A stretch of DNA of 64,000 nt from Amorphophallus konjac (taxonomy: Eukaryota > Streptophyta > Magnoliopsida > Alismatales > Araceae): the NCBI GenBank assembly GCA_022559845.1, contig CM040118.1:162088331-162152330 (forward strand), given 5' to 3'. Numbering within the stretch: position 1 is the stretch's first letter; each line of letters starts with the position of its first letter. Below are positions 59,159 through 64,000 of this stretch, piece after piece. The notes under the pieces were generated by a model, which saw only the letters and a program-made list of their open reading frames with translations, ran no database searches and had not been told where the DNA came from. The position numbers and the translations under genes were made by a program.

Positions 59159-59812
59159 AGCTTGATTAAAGGCCTACTCCTACTAGGACTAAGCTAGGAT
59201 AGGTCTAGATTGGGTTAGGATAGAGTTTGGGTTGAATTAAAACTCACTTCCTCCGATTGGGACTCTCCAAGAGAGTCCTGTTCGAACTCCCAGTACGCTG
59301 AGATGGACGGCCTCACGATAGGCCACTCAACCTATTGAGCGGTTGATAATTTACCATCCATTAGCTTCTAGATAGTTCGATCTTAAGGTTTGAACGGGAG
59401 ATCTCTAGCCGTTCTTCTTCTTGGACGGTTAAACCTGGACCGTTGTGGATGCACTTTCGGGACGTTGCTCATTGTTATTAGTTTATTCGTCCTTTTGTTC
59501 ATTTGTTTGGTTTATTAGTGCGAGGGCGTGCCAGTCACCTAGGTGATGATTTATGCGGGCTTGAAAGAAGCCCATGGTGCGCTCGATCTGACTAATCAGA
59601 CAATCGTGTGTATCGTGTCTGGACTGAGAACCCATCGTACCATAAAGGCTACGACGTTAATTACATCCCCTTGGAGAGGAGAAAACCCATGATTAATCAC
59701 CGGAAAAGGGGCCCAATGACCTGAAATTCATATTAATGAAAGCAAGAGTAAAAATCTCAGATTACGTTTAAATAGACCCCGCGTCGGGGCGTAAACGTTC
59801 ATAGATGCGTGC
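59159..59812 (+). other. Element E 3' untranslated region, second part
   Basis: No gene. Contains CGGCC-TCACGAT-AGGCC, CGGTT-AAACCTG-GACCG and related units at 59305-59450, then unique-looking sequence with a GTCGGGGC-like stretch at 59780-59790. Confidence 0.55.
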
Positions 59813-60080
59813 ATGTCGGTCACTCATGAACCATTTCTTGTTCGGACGGAAGTCCGCATTTGTGGCGTAAGAGACGGTGACAAACCGTACAAATGTCTGC
59901 CGTGAGTACGGCAAGTTTTAATACAAGTGCGGGATTAGATCCCGGTATAGATGTCGGTCACTAACGGACCATTCATTGTTCGAACAAGAGTCCGCATTTG
60001 AAGCATCGAAGACAATGACAAAGCCATATGGATGTTTGCCGTAGGTACGGCAAGTTTAGTGTGGTTGCGGGATTGGATCC
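59813..60080 (+). repeat. 138-bp tandem repeat in the 3' untranslated region of E
   Basis: Two imperfect copies: 59813-59950 and 59951-60080, the second cut by the LTR of G a few bases before its end. Shared segments include ATGTCGGTCACT, GTCCGCATTTG and GTACGGCAAGTTT. Tandem repeats just before the 3' LTR are a known trait of Tat elements and can seed satellites. Confidence 0.85.
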
Positions 60081-60610
60081 TGTTGAACCCCCTCCCCTTT
60101 TATCATGTCTTATATATTTTGATGATGACCAAATGATGTTTCTTGAACTGAAAATGAGATTCTCTGATGACTTTGTAAGTGCTGCACGTATAAGGTTTTG
60201 GACGGTTGAAGGACTTCACTTCAAGGGTAAGTGTTTATCATTTGAATTTCATGAAAGAAATCCAATTCAAAAACTGTTTTGACAGGACAATCAACAATGG
60301 CCACAGTCGAATACAACTCTGGGACGATGGGTGAGATCTAATCATTTTTGAATCATGGCAATGTGGTTTGAATTCCTTCATTTCCATAAGTCCATTTATC
60401 TAGGAAGCATCCAAGAGTTTAATTATGTCAAATGGTTTATGTTTTCATGCTAAATCATGTTTATTTTGATAAACCATCATAAAAACATCTAGATGTGTTC
60501 TTGGACTTAGAATCATGGTTTGTGATTGTTGTGGAGCGTGGGACGACCCTTCGGGGTGATCCCCAAGCCATTCGGAGCAAATTAGCAAGGGTTCTTAACC
60601 CCTGCTGAAA

Positions 60611-60848
60611 GGGTCGACCCCAAGGGTCGACCCCTGGCAATCAATTAAAAAACCCGTCTGCCCCTTTTTAGCCCAACTGAAAGGGTCGACCCCAAGGGTC
60701 AACCCATGCCCCGAGGGTCGACCCCTACAGGTCCTCTTGCTATTTTTGTTGAACCAGAACCTGGTTCTGAGAGGGTCGACCCCTGGGGTCGACCCATGAC
60801 TTCTGGACCTCTAGCACAGCACGAGGGTCGACCCCAAGGGTCGACCCT
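60611..60848. repeat. GGGTCGACCC palindrome array in element G LTR
   Basis: Seven or eight copies of GGGTCGACCC, mostly as pairs such as GGGTCGACCCCAAGGGTCGA, lie 200-350 bases upstream of the candidate TATA box. The same core palindrome occurs in the LTR of Tekay element C, and a related GTCGAC pair in A. Confidence 0.85.
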
Positions 60849-60984
60849 TCTGTTCTGGGCGGCGCCGGTTTTGTTGACTTGATGGTTTCGAGCCACATGG
60901 GCTTATACAGCTGTTAGGGACTCCGGGAATCACTTCGTAATACATGGATCTGGTCCCCTGAACGTCCCTTGTCCTGTCTAGGAG

Positions 60985-60990
60985 TATAAA
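60985..60990 (+). promoter_or_regulatory. Candidate TATA box in element G LTR
   Basis: TATAAA in AGGAGTATAAACCATC, about 830 bases before the LTR end and just after the palindrome array. Confidence 0.45.
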
Positions 60991-61814
60991 CCATCTTGTT
61001 AAGGGTGTAAACCCTAAGGGAATAATTATAAACACTATTTTCGGGTTTCTTTCTAACCCTTCCTTGTGCAGGTCGCAGCAGCCACCTCCAGCCATTGTTC
61101 CTCTTGTGTTTGTACGTGAAAGTGAAGGGAAGAAGGAGGATTCGAAGTTCCAATCAATCCTCTACTGATGGCTGCGAGTGAAATCAAGATTCAAGCTCAT
61201 CCGATTCAATATCGTCAAGAACATCTTCCTGCTACACAAGTGTTCGATTAAATTCCGAAAAGAGAAAGGGGGAGCTCCAACCAGGATAATTTCATTCTTT
61301 CCTCACCCTTTTTCATTCTGGTTCAGTTGATTCAAGCTTGAGTATTCGTCTGTAAACATTATCTTAGATACTTGTGTGTTGAGTTCGTGTTCGGTAACAC
61401 GAACGTGTGTGTGTGTTGTGCTCGTGTTCGGTAACACGAACGTGTGTGTGGTTGCTGTCCTTACAGCGTGTGTGTGTGTGTGTGTGTGATTCACTCATAG
61501 TGAATCCTTAATCCTCCGTGTGAGGGGTGGACGTAGGGAACACGGCAGTGTACCCGAACCACCTAAAAATTTCCGTGTGTTCATTGTGGTTTGCCTATAC
61601 GTTTACTTGTCAAGTGGGCTTCGCGGTGAGTTGAGCTTACACCACTTATTCTATCAATCACACCCGTTGCATACGTTTCCACAAGTGTGTTCATGTTCAT
61701 GCGAGGTGAGAGCTTGTTAATGTAATTGTTATAAGAGTTCTATTAGATAGTTAAATTTATTGGCCATCAATTCACCCCTCCCCTCTTGATTGCCACGTTT
61801 CGGGACTCAACAAT

Positions 61815-61826
61815 TGGTATCAGAGC
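61815..61826 (+). other. Primer-binding site of element G (initiator tRNA-Met)
   Basis: TGGTATCAGAGC two bases after the LTR end, as in A. Confidence 0.93.
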
Positions 61827-61879
61827 TCTGGTCTCTGGTTGATTTACGATCTCACGGTCGTCAGAGCAGATCCCCTTAA

Positions 61880-63643
61880 ATGGCAAACAGAGGGATGATG
61901 CTCGAAGGGCATTCCACTCAAAGACGTCCGTTCTTTGATGGATCGAACTACCCTTACTGGAAAAATAGAATGTATGTTTTCCTACGTGCCCAGGACTATG
62001 ATGTTTGGCGTGTCATAAGTAAGGGTCCATATGTTTTATCTGAAAAAGAAGATGAATGGGATGAAGAGGATATAGAGAAGTGTTCAACGAACTTTAAGGC
62101 TATGAATATAATTCAATGTGCCGTCCATCCTAACGAATACTCACGAATATCTATGTGTGCCTCTACGCAGGAGATGTGGGATAAGCTGCGGCTTATATAT
62201 GAAGGAACATCGCAAGTCAAGGAAACAAAGGCCAATCTCTTAGTTCGGGACTATGAGTTGTTCGCAATGAAGCCAGAAGAATCAATTTCTGATATGTTTG
62301 CAAGGCTAACAGAAATTACAAATGGACTAAAGGCGCTTGGCAAAGAATATTCAAACAAGGAGCTTGTAAGAAAAGTTTTGAGATCCCTTTCTTCACAGTG
62401 GCATACAAAAGCCACTGTAATTGAAGATTCCAAAGACCTCAACACCCTAACTCTCGATGAGTTGATCGGCTCGCTGATGACATACGAAATAAACATCAAA
62501 AGAAGCGAGGAAGATCACAAGAAAAAGAAGGTTGTCACACCACTGGCCCTAAAGGTGAATTCACCGGATTCAGAGGGCAGTGAAAATGATTCTATTGGCA
62601 ACACAGAAGATGAAGAACTGGTTGCCATGATCACACGACGAGCAAGAAGGTTCGTAAAAGGAACAAGGAGGTTCGGTGGTCAGTTCAAGAAGGGTCTAAG
62701 AGGGCAAGGACCAAACAAAGGAGAAAGTAGCAAGAAGGAAGAAATAATTTGCTACGAGTGCAAGAAACCTGGCCACATGCGAGGTGAGTGCCCCGACCTC
62801 ATCAAGAAAGTGAAGAAAGGTAAATTCAGGAAGCCCAAGGCCATGATGGCCACATGGAGCGACGAGGATGAGGATGACTCCGGCATTGAGGATGGACTTG
62901 ACAAGCTAGTCCAAAATCTATGCCTCATAGCCAATGATGATGAAAAGGTAGATTCTGAACCTGAAACTCTCACTTGTGAGCAATGGCAAATCGCATATGA
63001 GTCTTTGTATGAAAAATGTAGAAGATACAAATCTGAAAACAGAAATTTGAAACAGAAAATTGATCTTCTTGTTCATACAAACAAATCATGTGAAGAATGC
63101 CATCCTTTGAAATCAGAAAATGAAAGCATGAAACATCAAAATGAAATTCTTGTTTCAAAGATTGAATTGTTTGAGGAAGAGATTTCATGCATGAGAGAAG
63201 AACAATCTACATTTCTGAAAATGCATGAACACTTAAAAAATGAATTGGAGCAAGAAAAGCTTGCAAGTATTGCTTGCAAAGAAGCCAAGGTGAAGGCTGA
63301 AGAAGAGAGCCAATCTCAATTGGCTCAAATAAAAGAACTTCAGGATGCTCTTGTCATTCTTGAAAAATCAAAAATTCAAACGACCCATTGGGCTCCCACA
63401 AATTCAGCTTCCTCCAAAACCAAGAAACACATGCATAACTCCTATTCCAATGTTGGTAGAAGGAGGAAAAGAGATGAAAATATCAATTGCTTTTATTGTG
63501 GAAGAATGGGTCATGACATGTATGACTGTAGAATTCTGAAATATGATGAAGAAAAGTTTGCTAAAATCAGAAACGGATCATATGTGCATCATGCTTCTAA
63601 CCACCATGGACCCAAGCTTGCTTGGGTACCAAAATCTCTATAA
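61880..63643 (+). CDS. gag: Element G Gag (SIRE-type copia, 587 codons)
   Basis: Capsid and nucleocapsid precursor that packages the element RNA in cytoplasmic particles. The ATG at 61880, the first after the primer site, gives MANRGMMLEG. Residues 15-110 hold FFDGSNYPYWKNRM and the WDKL block; about 90-200 is the UBN2-type Gag domain. A first zinc knuckle is at residues 291-304 (CYECKKPGHMRGEC), an acidic stretch near 330, a coiled coil over about 370-500 and a second CX2CX4HX4C knuckle at residues 537-550 (CFYCGRMGHDMYDC). The frame ends in AWVPKSL. It overlaps the pol frame by 22 bases. No lesion is seen. The A gag remnant at 33-749 corresponds to residues about 330-470. Confidence 0.92.
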   Translation: MANRGMMLEGHSTQRRPFFDGSNYPYWKNRMYVFLRAQDYDVWRVISKGPYVLSEKEDEWDEEDIEKCSTNFKAMNIIQCAVHPNEYSRISMCASTQEMWDKLRLIYEGTSQVKETKANLLVRDYELFAMKPEESISDMFARLTEITNGLKALGKEYSNKELVRKVLRSLSSQWHTKATVIEDSKDLNTLTLDELIGSLMTYEINIKRSEEDHKKKKVVTPLALKVNSPDSEGSENDSIGNTEDEELVAMITRRARRFVKGTRRFGGQFKKGLRGQGPNKGESSKKEEIICYECKKPGHMRGECPDLIKKVKKGKFRKPKAMMATWSDEDEDDSGIEDGLDKLVQNLCLIANDDEKVDSEPETLTCEQWQIAYESLYEKCRRYKSENRNLKQKIDLLVHTNKSCEECHPLKSENESMKHQNEILVSKIELFEEEISCMREEQSTFLKMHEHLKNELEQEKLASIACKEAKVKAEEESQSQLAQIKELQDALVILEKSKIQTTHWAPTNSASSKTKKHMHNSYSNVGRRRKRDENINCFYCGRMGHDMYDCRILKYDEEKFAKIRNGSYVHHASNHHGPKLAWVPKSL

Positions 63644-64000
63644 GCACCTTGGTTGTATTGCAGGTCCACACGAGAGCTCAGAAGAACAAATGGTACTTGG
63701 ATAGCGGGTGCTCTCGGCACATGACAGGAAACAAGGAATGGTTTGTGGACCTGCATAAAAAGGATGGTGGAATGGTAGCATTCGGTGGTAAGGACAAAGG
63801 AAAAATCATCGGAGAAGGTAAGATTGGTAAGAATCAAAAGCACACCATTGAAAATGTGCTGCTTGTGGAAGGTTTGCATCACAACCTTTTAAGCATAAGT
63901 CAACTTTGTGATAAGGGATGCAATGTTGTTTTTGATTCTAATCACTGCACTGTTTTGAACAGACACACTCATTAGGTTAAGTTCATTGGATTCAGGTATA
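63622..64000 (+). pseudogene. pol: Element G pol, protease start (partial)
   Basis: Second frame, overlapping the end of gag. It contains the copia protease start WYLDSGCSRHMTGN with the catalytic Asp at 63700, then GKGKI- and LLSISQLCDKGCNV-type motifs of the same domain. A TAG at 63973 interrupts it; the text after the stop (VKFIGF) stays in frame, so the stop may be a lesion. Pol lies in a different frame from gag, so it would need frameshifting, unless one of the two frames has an indel. RT, RNase H and integrase are outside the window. Confidence 0.7.

Larger units (their letters stand above)
60081..61812 (+). repeat. Element G 5' LTR
   Basis: 1,732 bp, TGTTGAACCCCC to GACTCAACA. Contains the TTTTGATGATGACC block shared with A, a GGGTCGACCC palindrome array (60611-60848), a candidate TATA box (60985-60990), and a (GT)n/ACACGAACGTGTGT region (61372-61490) in which a 40-base unit is repeated. 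Confidence 0.92.
31710..64000 (+). mobile_element. Element E: Tat-type Ty3/gypsy retrotransposon with many nested insertions, partial
   Basis: Starts with its 5' LTR (31710-33467) inside F's LTR; ACCGC (31705-31709) is the expected target duplication. Then come the primer site, leader, gag (34798), protease and G-patch, RT, two RNase H domains and integrase (to 54136), an antisense ORF (55803-58813) and 138-bp tandem repeats (59813 on). The 3' LTR is not in the window. Inserted within it are a CACTA miniature element, D, a solo LTR and G. The second, plant-type RNase H after the first, the absence of a chromodomain and the extra antisense ORF before the 3' LTR fit the Tat lineage. Confidence 0.85.
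60081..64000 (+). mobile_element. Element G: SIRE-like Ty1/copia retrotransposon, partial
   Basis: 5' LTR 60081-61812, primer site 61815-61826, gag 61880-63643, start of pol from 63622 and running out of the window. The preceding GATCC (60076-60080) is the expected target duplication. Its gag has no stop or frameshift over 587 codons, which makes it the best preserved coding region here and suggests the latest insertion. The long coiled-coil Gag with two zinc knuckles fits the SIRE/Maximus lineage. Confidence 0.9.

Overview
This window is plant nuclear DNA made almost entirely of LTR retrotransposons inserted into one another. The evidence is Ty3/gypsy chromoviruses of Tekay/Del type with a C-terminal chromodomain, Tat-type Ty3/gypsy elements with a second RNase H, Ty1/copia elements of SIRE type with a long coiled-coil Gag, initiator-tRNA-Met primer sites, and CACTA and hAT miniature elements. 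No ordinary single-copy host gene, tRNA or rRNA was found. The host is probably a flowering plant with a large genome; the species cannot be told from the sequence.

Layout. F, a minus-strand Tat element (28768-31709 visible), is the oldest layer. Its gag is cut at 28768 by A, a minus-strand copia element (1-28767). A's 5' LTR is in turn split by B (2791-27804, plus, Tekay; target duplication CATTA). B's pol is split by C (9772-22456, plus, Tekay; duplication GCCTA). One LTR of C carries a 535-bp hAT-type element (18537-19071; 8-bp duplication ACGATAGG). That makes five layers. On the right, F's LTR is cut at 31709 by E (31710 to beyond the window, plus, Tat). E has been hit by a palindromic CACTA miniature element (35682-36181), by D (39493-50465, minus, Tekay), by a solo LTR (56682-58508; duplication AACTC) and by G, a young SIRE-type copia (60081 to beyond the window).

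Genes. The gag-pol frames of B and C are full length (1,451 codons each once C is removed from B) and have no frameshift, but carry 10 and 7 in-frame stops. D has 8 stops and one small deletion. Most stops look like C-to-T or G-to-A changes, as expected from deamination of methylated cytosine. E encodes Gag, a mutated protease, a G-patch domain, RT, two RNase H domains, integrase, and a separate antisense ORF downstream of pol that reads in frame across the solo LTR. G has an intact 587-codon gag and the start of pol in another frame.

The most unusual signal is in the LTRs and untranslated regions. Every family carries its own array of short hyphenated palindromes or repeated motifs. The clearest is a CGGTC-N7-GNCCG unit with a nearly constant 7-nt spacer and variable loop, found dozens of times in Tat elements E and F and also in Tekay element D, but not noticed in B or C. 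D's LTR also carries a block of about 105 bp homologous to the Tat 5' leader, which suggests exchange between lineages. In the Tekay LTRs most of these arrays lie between a conserved AG/GTAGGT and a TTTTCAG/GT, so they may sit in a leader intron inside the LTR.
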